Below are positions 25,201 through 35,919 of a stretch of 64,000 bases of DNA, piece by piece. The position numbers and the translations under genes are program-made. Origin of the DNA: Dioscorea cayenensis subsp. rotundata (lineage: Eukaryota > Streptophyta > Magnoliopsida > Dioscoreales > Dioscoreaceae); contig NC_052479.1 in NCBI RefSeq assembly GCF_009730915.1, positions 1,426,001 to 1,490,000 on the forward strand. The letters run 5' to 3'. The notes beneath the pieces were generated by a model. The model ran no database searches, was not told the DNA's origin, and saw only the letters and a list, made by a program, of their open reading frames with translations. Within the stretch, counting starts at the first letter, position 1, and the number at the start of each line of letters is the position of its first letter.

Positions 25201-27443
25201 ACTATCACAAATATTCTTCTCATCTTCCACCGATGCATTTACTGAAATCTAGGATTAAGGCTTCTCAATATCAATCACTTGCAAAAAGTTGCTTTGTGAT
25301 TTTTGCTGATATTCCCATTTGTTACTGTCTGCTCTGTTGATCTTTTGGTTAGCTCCTATTATGCTTGACTTGAAAATTTATGCAAGCAACATTTAGGAGT
25401 TGTGATCATTGGTATATGTTTCCTAGTGAACAATATAAATGATTTTAGAAAAATATGCTTTGCAAATAAATATTTTTCTCTCATTACAAAGGTTCGGAAG
25501 AAGAAAAGCTTATTACTCAATCTAGAGAAGCTTGTGATGGAGGCAAGAGGAGATCAAGAAAGGTATCAATCAAGTACTGCGTATAACTGCAGATTATGAA
25601 GTAGTATTGCTCTATGAAATTCATTGGGTTTCTCTTATAATTTGTTACTGAACTACTTGTTTATTTATGAATAGGAAACTTGAGCGTCTTGCGCTGGACA
25701 AACTTGTTGGGCTGGTGTATGACAAATATATGGTAATCAAAACTGTACATGCCTAGTTGTTTATCTACCTGTACATCAATTTATTGTATTTAGGGAATAA
25801 TAAATTTTGGAGAAGAGGGAGAGGTGTGGGAGGGAATGCTAGTTAATTATAGTTATGGTTCTTTGGTGTGTGGGAGTATTTGCTGGTTATAAACCTTATG
25901 GTTATGGTAGGCACAGCTAGGAATAAGGTCCAATCACCTGGTTTGGTGTCTTTCGGTTCTAATTTACTTCTATTTCTTTTTTTAATACCTACATTAGACC
26001 TTTTATATGAAAGGTTTCTTATGCTTCAAACAAGACACATTATCTATTTATTCCTGGGAATCCATTTGTCCTTTCTAAGATTGACTTTCGTTATGTACCA
26101 TGGTAAGATTTATTACATGCATTTCTTTCTGTTTGCACTTAAATGGGTAGCGTGTTTAATACTAAATTGCTCCTTCGGTTTGTGCTTGTACATGGAGTTG
26201 TCAATACAAGTCTGAATTTTAATTCCAACTTTCTGCTTTTAGACTGATTTAACGCAGAAATTTGTATACTTCACCATAGCCCTGTTATTAAGTCTTTTGC
26301 TTTATTAACTGATGATAGCTGCCCCGTGTGAAATTGAATTACAGGCTTGTTTTGGTCCACATGCTTCTGGTGGTAAACATGTGAATAAAAATACGAAGCT
26401 TGCCACGATGGCCCTGGTTAAAAGGACCTTAGCTAGATGTCAGAAATTTGAGAAGACAGGGATTAGCTGCTTTGATAAGCCTGCTTTTAAGGACATGTTT
26501 CTCTCTATATCTTCTCACAATGCTGACATGGAAAGTATGGACATTGCCATGGATGGTGAGGCCGCCAAGAGTTTTGCTTCAGCTCAACACTCACAAAGAA
26601 CTACGGGTAATTTATACCACTTCCCACTGAATATATGCCTTCTAGTGTTGTGCATCTGGAAAGGCAGTGTTTTTCTCCTTGCTGCTTATTCGGTATCTTT
26701 TTTTCCTTTTGGCATCTCTTTTTACAGATATTGGCACTTGTCTGGCCTCACAACCAGTGCAAGGGATGAATATGCTTGATAAGAGTTGTAACACTCTCCA
26801 ACCTATCAACCAATCATCAGAACAGGAATACGGTAAAGATGAGCCATGGTTGAGCAGAGTGAAGAGGAGGGAAGTATTACTTGAGGATGTAGTTGGTGGT
26901 AGTAGTAGCAACACTATACGACCCCCCACGGGCCTAGAAAGTTCTCTTGCAAGGGGTACAAAAGGGAAAAGGAGTGGAAGGGATAGAGGAGGGAAGGGGA
27001 GCAATAAGGACCCGGCATCTAGAACTGGTACACTTAAGGCACGACCGTCTTTATCTAATGTCAAGGGTGAAAGGAAGACCAAGGCCAAGCCGAAACAGAG
27101 AACTACACAGTTATCGGCTTCTGTCAATGGTCTCCTTTCCAGGAATACAGAGCAACAACCTGATACACTATTATCTTCTTCCGGCCACAAATCACAAGGA
27201 AAATTAGATGAGAGTACTTCGCTTTCGGATTCTGTCGGAATTCAGAAAACATCTGATGATGTCGAGGCTATTGAGCTGGGCCATTTGCAAATACCTGAAT
27301 TAGATGTTGACGATTTCACTGGTCAAGGACAGGATCTAAGTTCATGGTTGAACATTACGGATGATGACGCAATGCAAGACTTCGATTGTATGGGGCTGGA
27401 AATTCCTATGGATGACCTTTCAGATGTTAAGTTGATGATATAA
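19270..27443 (+). CDS. ADA3-like nuclear protein (Ser/Arg-rich, plant At4g29790/At2g19390 type), with two apparent frameshifts
   Basis: Exons: 19270-19685, 19975-20224, 20758-21059, 21153-21332, 21651-22394, 22480-22571, 22646-22875, 22959-23033, 23408-24032 (frame break inside), 24840-24912 (frame break inside), 25492-25562, 25675-25732, 26345-26606, 26728-27443. The product is large (about 1,200 residues), low-complexity, Ser-, Lys- and Arg-rich, with many nuclear-localisation-like basic clusters (KKRSRAAIS, RLKKKRSVIK). A conserved C-terminal part contains a charged helical segment (RKKKSLLLNLEKLVMEARGD), then YDKYMACFGPHASGGK and the end LEIPMDDLSDVKLMI. From memory, Arabidopsis relatives have been proposed as ADA3-like subunits of the SAGA histone acetyltransferase complex. 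I cannot verify that here. Frame breaks at about 23735-23741 and 24896-24902 interrupt the conserved C-terminal part (see findings). If they are real, the protein would lose its conserved end. Confidence 0.8.
22475..22480 (+). promoter_or_regulatory. tandem (NAGNAG) splice acceptor
   Basis: The acceptor of the exon starting near 22480 reads TTTAGCAG/A. Use of TAG (22476) gives Ser-Arg at the junction. Use of CAG (22479) gives Arg only. Both keep the frame, so the two mRNA forms would differ by one serine. Confidence 0.6.
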
Positions 27444-30400
27444 ATGCCGTTGCTCGTGTTCGATTTTTTGTAGCATACACTGAAGAAAGTATACCCAATG
27501 TTGCAGTCCGAGTCCGAGTAATTTCTCGCTATATTTATCCGTCTTCCGGCTTTTGAGAAGTTAATAGGGATCAAATCTCTGTGCTCTCTGTTTTTCTTGT
27601 AATTTTGTTCATGTGGCCACTGCTTGCAGAAATCTTTGTTTCTTGTTTTTCTTTCTTTCTTTTTTTTTTTTAATCTTTTTGGCAAACAAGGTGGTGGTGT
27701 AAATGTTTGGTCATGCAAGAGCTTTGTAAATACTTGATGCTGATTGACATTATCTCAATCAGTGAGTGTGGTTGTGACAATTGTATATACATTTTTGTCT
27801 CAAATAAAATGAAATGATATTTATCTTATTGGAATTGGATTCTTCCTTTGTGCAGATACATTTCTATGCTTTTCTTGATGTTGTCCCTTGTGTCAACATC
27901 CATCAACTTTATTACCTTCTTCTTGACTCTTTTTTTAGGCATACCTTTTTCTTTCTTGTTTCTTCATGTCAGCAACCTTTATTTCATAAAATGATTTCTC
28001 TTGGTGATTGGGTAAATTATATGAACATTCAGTTAATTGTTTGGACACTTTTATTTGAGTCCTTGTATTATAAAAAATATATTTTTATTTAAATTCCTGT
28101 TCAATTGAGTCATTAATACTTACACAATTAATAATAATATATAATTAATTAAAAATACACTGATGTTTATGTGGTATAATATAATAATATTATATAATTT
28201 CAACTTGAGAACATTATTAGACATAAATTGTATGATGTGTTATGTCACGTCACCCTTTTTATTGCCAACATGAGCAATTGGACATAGATCTAAAGTTAGT
28301 GATACACAATTGAATTTTTTTTTTTATAATTCATTTGACTCAAATAAGATTATTTCAATAGTTGGGTGATCATTTAAACAATTTATCTTTGTTTATTTTA
28401 ATATTTATTTATTTATCTCAATGATTAATAATTACTTTTCACTGGTTCTGCTCTGTGCCACTCTGATCCCTGATTGATGCATCAATTATTTGACACTTTT
28501 GTTGGGGACCCAGTTTTCCTCATTATTTAATTTACAACACTCATTGCCTCAAAACTTTATATCTTTGATTCCTTTCATACATAACTCATTTATTTATTAA
28601 GCTTGGTTTTATAAATAATAATAAAAAAAAACAATCATAAAAACTAAGGACTATTATTAGATCACTAGTGTCTATAATGCTTGCCATTGGTTTTCTTATA
28701 CTCCAAAAAACATATCCCTTTATATTTGAACTCTTCTTCTTTTAAATAAATAACTAAATTTGGTTTTAGATGACAATTCATTCAATCTTCTAAGTACAAT
28801 TTTATATCCCAAATGTGTGCACTTTTTACTTTCATGTGACATTCAAAAATAAATTAAAAAAAACACACACACACTGACACACACACACCTTGCTTGCTAA
28901 ATACAACAAAGACCCAATCATATGTGCATACATAAGAGAAAATTAATGAATTACCCTTTAGAATTTAATTTTAAAAATTTGACAAATTCGGTTATAGGTG
29001 ATAGAAAGCCAGTTAGTTTATTTATTTTGTTTTTTTTCAAACCCATTGGTGTTTTTAAAAATTACGAGCTCTAAATCAGTTCAAAGCAAATTACTTAACC
29101 TTATAAAAATATAAATCACTTGTGACTAGTTATTTTTTAATAAATAAAAATTTAAATAACACCAGATTTATATGAGTTTTTGTGATTTCAAGATCTAACA
29201 AAAATAAATAAATTTATTAAAGAAATTAATTAAATTAAATTTTGTTTAAAGAGATTGATAATTGAGAGAGAGAGAGAGAGAGTGTGTGTGTAAATGCTAA
29301 AAGAAAGTGAGGACATATATGATATATGTGGTTGAAAGTTGGATTAGATGGTGAAGCATTAGCCACAAATGCTGACCAAGAAAAGGTAGCATAGATATAT
29401 AATATTGGATACCCTTCCCATCATCTTGTCCATTTCTCCATCTCAATAATCATGTCCAAAGACATCTTCAAAAGACCATACAATATATCATGGACTTTAG
29501 TCATTATTAGAATGACTTTTCAAATTTGGTTTCATCTAAGTTCATTTCTATCAATTACCATCATCACTACAACTATTAACATTGAGTTTAAATAAAAAGC
29601 ACTCATATTCTGATAAAAAAAAACTAATTCTAATCTTAACTCAAATATAGTAAAGATAAAAATGTATTGAAATAGTAACTTCATACATGTGTAATTTTCT
29701 GATATGTAATTTATTCATATTTTCGAGAAAAAAAAAAACTCAATCATCATATAATCAAGTGAAAACCTTTTATACATAATTTATATTTTTAATAATCTCT
29801 TAATAGCAAAATATATCCATTTATTATTTTGATCTATATCTCTGGTTAAAGAAAATAGTAATAAAAAAAATATTTTATTAATGTTTGTGTCTAAAATAAA
29901 AAACACAAACTAACTCATTAGTAAATATTAATCTTATTACATTAAAAAACCTACAATACAATCTTCTAAAAATCATTTAAATATATTGTCATATCACCTT
30001 TTATTATGATATAAGATTAGGCAAAGAAGTTCGGCACATGAAATAAAAAAGGAGTTATTTTAGCCAACCAGCCATATAAAATTGACCTCTCTTTCATAAC
30101 CATGAACCATGTCATGTTATTATAAGTTCATACAAGATGAAAAAGACCAAAATGAACAAAATAGCATCCATACTTTAGCAGTTAAAATTAATATTTTTGT
30201 ACTTTAGAGTCCAAAACTAATGATAACTTCAACAGATCTATTTATTTCAACAATTACACACACAATGATCTAATGGCTCTCAATCATGTACTATTTAATA
30301 TTGTATAAACTATTTGTCACTGTATATAAATCAGTACTGTTATACACTGTCTGTCACTATACATATATATATATATATATATACATGAGTGCACACATAG

Positions 30401-30444
30401 ACATAAATGAGTTTGGAGACTAGTTTGATTTGGATAGGAATGAG
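27444..30444. other. intergenic AT-rich DNA, no gene seen
   Basis: The 3' UTR of the ADA3-like gene runs into about 2.5 kb of A/T-rich DNA. Simple repeats include a CA run at about 28865-28890 and an (AG)n(TG)n run at about 29266-29291. A (TA)n run (about 30360-30382) lies some 65 bp before the bHLH start codon. ORFs here are short, AT-driven and unlike known proteins. Confidence 0.7.
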
Positions 30445-30571
30445 ATGATGGAGGAGGGTGGAGAGATGAGGCAAGCACTAGCAAGTAGTAACTTTCCATC
30501 TGTGTACAAAGGCACTTTGATCCTTCCAAAGCCTTCAAACACTAATTGGGATCATCATCATCATCATCATC

Positions 30572-30612
<41 letters not shown>

Positions 30613-30801
30613 GCCTTGTTCAAAGCTTCTTCTTCTTCTTCTTGTAATTATTATCATTCTTATTACTCTTCTTCTACTTCATCTTCTGAAAGGAGTGCTT
30701 CTGCTTTGAGAGTTCATAGTTTGAATGAGAAGAGAAGGAGAGAGAGGATTAATGCTCATCTTTCTACTCTTAGACGTATGCTTCCTCCTCATGCTCTCAA
30801 G
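30445..30801 (+). CDS. bHLH transcription factor, first exon only (bHLH51-like; rest in intron/assembly gap)
   Basis: The exon starts at the ATG-ATG at 30445 (MMEEGGEMRQALASS) and ends at the donor AAG/gtattt after 30801, giving 119 residues. The N-terminal part contains a histidine run (6 His from CAT codons) followed by about 14 glutamines (all CAA), then a Ser/Tyr-rich stretch. The exon closes with the basic region and helix 1 of a bHLH domain, HSLNEKRRRERINAHLSTLR, followed by RMLPPHALK. The His/Asn-Glu-Lys-Arg-Arg-Arg-Glu-Arg pattern predicts E-box DNA binding. It most resembles the Arabidopsis bHLH51/bHLH30/TMO5-type group by the SLxEKRRRxRIN signature, and in that group an intron interrupts the loop. 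Helix 2 and the C-terminus are not visible between here and the gap at 31634, so the gene is truncated by the assembly. Confidence 0.85.
30572..30612 (+). repeat. (CAA)14 coding microsatellite (polyglutamine)
   Basis: About 14 perfect CAA triplets directly follow six CAT triplets inside the bHLH exon, encoding His6-Gln14. Pure triplet runs of this length are usually polymorphic between individuals. Confidence 0.9.
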
Positions 30802-31633
30802 GTATTTATTTCTCTAATATATATATATATATATATATATAGATTTGAAGAACTTAACTTTATATATATGGATCACACAAACAAATTAAAGGAGTTGATC
30901 TTTTAGTATGTGATTCTCTATTTGTCTCTTTCTTTTCATGTTTGTATAGTTTGAAGAAATTAAGTATATAAAATGGATCATGGTTCTTGAAAAGAAGACT
31001 TTGCATGATATAGTATGAAGAACTTAATAATAAGGCATGGCATAAACTCTATTATGTGTTTGGATTGAAGAAAGGGGATTCTTTTGTTCATTTCAATTAA
31101 TCCCAAATTAATTAGAAGTATTGGAAAGTCAACCAAAGTTTAGGATCCCAAAAATATGAAATTTTTGCACTGCTTATTTATGGATATTATTAGTAAATAA
31201 ATAAATAAAGCATAAAATAGAGATCATAAGAGTACAAGAATATGGGGATGACTTGAAGAAACATACAAGGTTTTGTATTGGTTCAACTAATCGAATTGAG
31301 TAGAACATACATTAAATATATAGAGCTTTGAGTATGTCCAATCATAAATATATATATAAATAGATACACGTAATGGTGACGTGGCAAGCATCTTATTTAA
31401 ATACATCTTAACAAACGCTTCATAATTATCCACATCATCTAATCTTATCTTCATCATTATATTTACAATCTAATCCCTTGCAAGTTTTATCAAATATTTT
31501 CTCTTGAAAAAAAAAGGTCATTGCATGATCTTCACCTCTAATTCATGATTTTTTTTTCCATATATATTATAATTTTATTTATTTGATTTAGTCCTTAAAT
31601 TTATTTTATTAAGGGCATGACATAGGCTTGATG
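30802..31633 (+). other. putative bHLH intron up to the gap
   Basis: AT-rich sequence starts at the donor at 30802, with a (TA)n run at about 30820-30841. No segment resembling bHLH helix 2 was found before the N-run. Confidence 0.6.
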
Positions 31634-32633
31634 NNNNNNNNNNNNNNNNNNNNNNNNNNNNNNNNNNNNNNNNNNNNNNNNNNNNNNNNNNNNNNNNNNN
31701 NNNNNNNNNNNNNNNNNNNNNNNNNNNNNNNNNNNNNNNNNNNNNNNNNNNNNNNNNNNNNNNNNNNNNNNNNNNNNNNNNNNNNNNNNNNNNNNNNNNN
31801 NNNNNNNNNNNNNNNNNNNNNNNNNNNNNNNNNNNNNNNNNNNNNNNNNNNNNNNNNNNNNNNNNNNNNNNNNNNNNNNNNNNNNNNNNNNNNNNNNNNN
31901 NNNNNNNNNNNNNNNNNNNNNNNNNNNNNNNNNNNNNNNNNNNNNNNNNNNNNNNNNNNNNNNNNNNNNNNNNNNNNNNNNNNNNNNNNNNNNNNNNNNN
32001 NNNNNNNNNNNNNNNNNNNNNNNNNNNNNNNNNNNNNNNNNNNNNNNNNNNNNNNNNNNNNNNNNNNNNNNNNNNNNNNNNNNNNNNNNNNNNNNNNNNN
32101 NNNNNNNNNNNNNNNNNNNNNNNNNNNNNNNNNNNNNNNNNNNNNNNNNNNNNNNNNNNNNNNNNNNNNNNNNNNNNNNNNNNNNNNNNNNNNNNNNNNN
32201 NNNNNNNNNNNNNNNNNNNNNNNNNNNNNNNNNNNNNNNNNNNNNNNNNNNNNNNNNNNNNNNNNNNNNNNNNNNNNNNNNNNNNNNNNNNNNNNNNNNN
32301 NNNNNNNNNNNNNNNNNNNNNNNNNNNNNNNNNNNNNNNNNNNNNNNNNNNNNNNNNNNNNNNNNNNNNNNNNNNNNNNNNNNNNNNNNNNNNNNNNNNN
32401 NNNNNNNNNNNNNNNNNNNNNNNNNNNNNNNNNNNNNNNNNNNNNNNNNNNNNNNNNNNNNNNNNNNNNNNNNNNNNNNNNNNNNNNNNNNNNNNNNNNN
32501 NNNNNNNNNNNNNNNNNNNNNNNNNNNNNNNNNNNNNNNNNNNNNNNNNNNNNNNNNNNNNNNNNNNNNNNNNNNNNNNNNNNNNNNNNNNNNNNNNNNN
32601 NNNNNNNNNNNNNNNNNNNNNNNNNNNNNNNNN
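31634..32633. other. assembly gap, exactly 1,000 N
   Basis: The run of N is exactly 1,000 long, so it is a scaffold join of unknown true size. Open frames spanning it are artefacts. It probably hides the remaining exons of the bHLH gene that starts at 30445. Confidence 0.98.
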
Positions 32634-33165
32634 GCTCACTTCAGAAATGGGGAGTTGGCACCACACTCTGGCATCTCACATGTTTTATAAGAGAAAGGGC
32701 TAAATTTAGAGAGGCAATGAATAAGAATGGTGAGAGGAGTTAGGAGAACCATCATTCATTGTGCCTCCTACCTAATTAAGGTAGTTTGAAATGGTCCTCC
32801 TTGCATATATATATATATATAATTTAAATAGTCATTTAATGATAATTTTATTAGACTCAAAAGTTGGGTGTATGATTTTTCTATTGAATGCAACAACATA
32901 AAAAAAAAATTCTTATAATTTTGGAAAAAATTTATTTAAAAAAATTACATCTATTATTGGTTCTTCAAGTGGTGGATCTAATTATTTAATTTTGATCTTT
33001 TATGTTAAAAAAAAATGTTTGGTTTAGTTTTTCAGTATTTAAATATAAATATTTAATTTGATCTTTTATTGCTTTTAGTTAATCATGCTGCATAAATCTT
33101 TTAAAGTGTTGTTGTGTACAATTTCGCTATGAAATTTCTTGTAATGACAATTTGAGCTTACTAAT

Positions 33166-33203
<38 letters not shown>

Positions 33204-33888
33204 CTTAAAAATACATATTCCACGCCACCACATAAAATTAGCTTTTGTAGTGTCACATAACTAACAAAGCATAACAAAATGATCAAATTGAATCTTTTGA
33301 ATTTCAGCCACAACAAATATTGTTTTATTTATAAAAATTAAAATAATCATTCACATTTCTAGAAGAACTAAATAGTGGCGATTTAACTAAAAAGTAAATT
33401 TACAAAAAAATGATAATAAACAATAGAGGGTGGTTGGCATTCAACTTGAATACTCTACTCAGTTGGTCCACACTTAATTACTACTTAAATAAAACATTGA
33501 TTTTTGGAGTCACCACCAATATTTCTCATCTTCTTTATGACTTCCTCAAGTACAAATCACAAATACACAAAATCCCACATCAAGATTACCTTATCATGTT
33601 AAGCTCTAAAAACAAAGAGCACAAAAGACATTGAAATGCAACAACAATCCAATCACTACTCACAATAAGACATACATGTACATTAAATTAAAGATGGTTG
33701 ATAATTAAGGACTGATAAAAAATGAAAAAGAAAGAGTGAGGAATCTTCACAAGTGAACCAACATTGCAAGTGGGAGAGCAATGAGCTCAAGGCATTCAAT
33801 GAAACGAAAGAGGAAGACCAAGTTGAAGTTAATTAATAGTACTACTTGCAAAGCACATTTCATTAAACCACCATGTCTTCAACCTTGA
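32634..33888. other. intergenic, no gene seen
   Basis: After the gap there are about 110 bases of less AT-rich sequence with a short open frame to TAG at about 32741-32743 (ending MNKNGERS). It could be the tail of the bHLH gene, but I do not recognise it. The rest is AT-rich, with a long (TA)n run at about 33171-33201. Confidence 0.5.
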
Positions 33889-34295
33889 TTAATTGCTAAG
33901 TTCTTCATGATCTTCTCCAAGTGAAGCTCTGCAAAGAGGGCAACTTGACTGACTACTTAGCCAAAGATCAACACAATCAGGATGAAAAGCATGCTTGCAA
34001 CTAGGCAACACCTTCACCTTCTCACCATTAACCAAATTTGCCAAGCAAATTGAGCACTGAGACTCATCTGTTGATGATCTTGCTTGGTGACTCTCAATTG
34101 GGAGGTTCTTGATGGTGTTTGCATCAAGCCCAGACATTGAAAGTAGAGAAGTTGTATTATTTTGCCGATCAGAATATGACTGACATGCCCAGCGAATGCA
34201 GAAATAGATCAAGGCAAAGAAAAGAGGATAACTGTGAGGATGAAGAGGACGATGGCATGGAGGCTTCGGCCATGGATCTGCAAGTTCTTAGTCAT
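33889..34295 (-). CDS. ATL-type RING-H2 finger E3 ubiquitin ligase (small), frame broken in the membrane segment
   Basis: ATL proteins are membrane-anchored E3 ligases. Downstream of a frame break there is a clear GLD box (SMSGLDANTIKNLPI). A complete RING-H2 follows: CSICLANL, then LPSCKHAFHPDCVDLW, then CPLCRASL, with all eight Cys/His ligands and the conserved Pro and Trp. Upstream, in another frame, the ATG at 34295 opens MTKNLQIHGRSLHAIVLFIL followed by a hydrophobic stretch. These two frames join into one transmembrane helix if the A-run at 34220-34223 (T-run on the coding strand) has five bases instead of four. The corrected ORF is 408 nt (135 residues), a normal size for short, intronless ATLs. 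As sequenced, only an open frame lacking its natural start encodes the RING. Confidence 0.82.
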
Positions 34296-34592
34296 CAAAC
34301 TCTCCGTTGTGCAAATGAAACATCTGGCTTGCTGTAATTTTTCCAAAGTGACAGATCAAAGCTCTCAATATATATATATATATATGAAAACTATAAAAAA
34401 AAAATAAATGCCAACCAAGAAAAAAGATAAGGGAATTAGCTGGAGACTTCATTAAAGCATATGAATAATATCGTTCAAGAGAACAAACAAAAGAAAGACT
34501 GGGACCATTATGATCATCAAAAGAAGGTATAGGTACCCCACTAAACATACATATATATATATTCAAAACAAACTTATCAACTACTTGCTAAG

Positions 34593-35108
34593 TCATACAT
34601 AACTTAAATAAGAAAGCATGTCTTCTTCTCCTTGAGCTGTAATGGAGTAGTAGACTAACTGCTGCTGCTGCTGCTGTTGATGATGAGAAGGAAGAACATT
34701 AGGGTTAGGGTTAGGATTAGGGTTGAGATCTGTGTAATTAGCATGAGAGTTTTGAGGGAGATGATCAGTAGTGGACATGGCAGCTTGGTGAAGCCAAATC
34801 TGAGCCTTGAGGAACTTGACATAATGGATGGCCTCTTCCAACATTGTGACAGTGTCCATCTTGCTACCACCTGGAACAAGGGACTTGAGAATACGGAACC
34901 TGTCACTTATCCTGTGCCTTCTCTGCCTTGCTGCAATGCTTTGTGGATCAGTGGATAGTTTCATCCCTACTTTCTTACTTCCCTTCTTGTTCTTGATGTC
35001 CTTCTTGTTGTTGTTAGCTGGAGGAGGAGAAGAAGATGAAGAAGATGGATATGGATATCCAGTTTCAGAGTATGAAGCCATGTTCATGAAGTCATGAACT
35101 GCATGCAT
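34593..35108 (-). CDS. LAX1: LAX PANICLE1 / REGULATOR OF AXILLARY MERISTEM-type bHLH transcription factor
   Basis: This is a single-exon gene of 171 residues starting at the ATG at 35108 ([17 protein letters not shown]). The central bHLH domain (about residues 55-110) reads [20 protein letters not shown], then [20 protein letters not shown], then [20 protein letters not shown]. That matches rice LAX1, maize barren stalk1 and Arabidopsis ROX very closely, including the atypical basic region. Those factors act in boundary regions to start axillary meristems and so control branching; a similar role is inferred here. After the domain come an Asn-Pro repeat encoded by telomere-like hexamers (34699-34724), a Gln run (about 7) and a divergent tail. 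The gene lies on the same strand as the RING-H2 gene, about 300 bp upstream of it, with no evidence of shared regulation. Confidence 0.92.
   Translation of the reverse strand: MHAVHDFMNMASYSETGYPYPSSSSSSPPPANNNKKDIKNKKGSKKVGMKLSTDPQSIAARQRRHRISDRFRILKSLVPGGSKMDTVTMLEEAIHYVKFLKAQIWLHQAAMSTTDHLPQNSHANYTDLNPNPNPNPNVLPSHHQQQQQQQLVYYSITAQGEEDMLSYLSYV
34699..34724 (-). repeat. telomere-like (TTAGGG)n tract in coding sequence of the LAX1-like gene
   Basis: About four hexamers, one with an A substitution, read AACCCT on the coding strand and encode four Asn-Pro units. The hexamer differs from the heptamer TTTAGGG usual in plants. Confidence 0.85.
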
Positions 35109-35900
35109 GTGCACACATCCCTCTGATATATAGCATTCAAGTCAGACAACCAATCTCTGGCTCAAGATATGGCCAGGGTTTTAGGGTTAGGGTTAGAGTT
35201 TTAGGATTAGGGTTAGGGTTTCTTCACCACCTTCTTCTCTGAATATATATATATATATATATAAATGTGTTTCTCTTTTTCTATACATGCACGAAGAGAA
35301 TGTTTGGAGATATGGAGTTTGTCCTGCCACCTTTGTCCTTGAGGACATCTTGACCGTCCATTGATGATCAAAGTTGGATGATCAACGGTTAGGAAGGGAT
35401 CAACTTAGCTTGTCAAAGCTGTGGCTGACGTGTGGTGTTGGGTGTGGGGTGAAACCCTAGCAAGATGAGCTTGTCCCTTTTTTTCACCATTAAAAATGGA
35501 GATAAAGATGAAGGAGAAGAAGAAATTAAACAAGTGTTTTCTTGAGTACTTGGTGTCCCAAAAGAGAAGGAATGGAGGGATAGGGAAGGAGGATTGAAGT
35601 GACCCTTTGATAAGATGAGGCACAGGGTATACCCTTAGAAAATAATAATAAGAGATTTTCATATGGTGTTTAATGCAGATGGTGTCAGTGATGGGGAGGA
35701 GTAGTGGTTGCCATTTCATGTCAAAATATGGCCTTTTGATTTGTTTCTTGACACACGTGTGTGTTTCTGTATGTGTGTCAAACTTTGTTTGGTGCACACG
35801 CGTGTTCACCAAATCCTCATCATTATACATTTATACATACATGAAATGTTTTTTAATAAATAGTTTGATTAAAAGTGATCTAGTTAATTAATGTTAACTT
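35109..35900. promoter_or_regulatory. upstream region of the LAX1-like gene
   Basis: The region contains telo-box-like repeats, a (TA)n run at about 35242-35262 and a moderately GC-rich stretch with no coding signal, presumably promoter. GTGTGTGT-type repeats occur near 35750-35780. Confidence 0.5.
35175..35221 (-). repeat. telomere-like repeats / telo-boxes upstream of the LAX1-like gene
   Basis: Mixed TTAGGG, TTTTAGGG and variant units lie 67-113 bp upstream of the LAX1-like ATG. On the gene's strand they read AAACCCTAACCCTAA. AAACCCTAA is the plant telo-box, known to recruit TRB proteins and Polycomb at developmental genes. A regulatory role here is only an inference. Confidence 0.7.
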
Positions 35901-35919
35901 GTGTTGGTATATTAGCACC

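Noticed and set aside
31575-32743. Open frames of over 360 codons on both strands across the N-run
   Set aside because: They consist of N and are artefacts of the assembly gap.
32634-32743. Last exon of the bHLH gene after the gap
   Set aside because: A short frame ends in MNKNGERS and a stop, but I see no resemblance to bHLH C-termini and no clear acceptor, so I do not annotate it.
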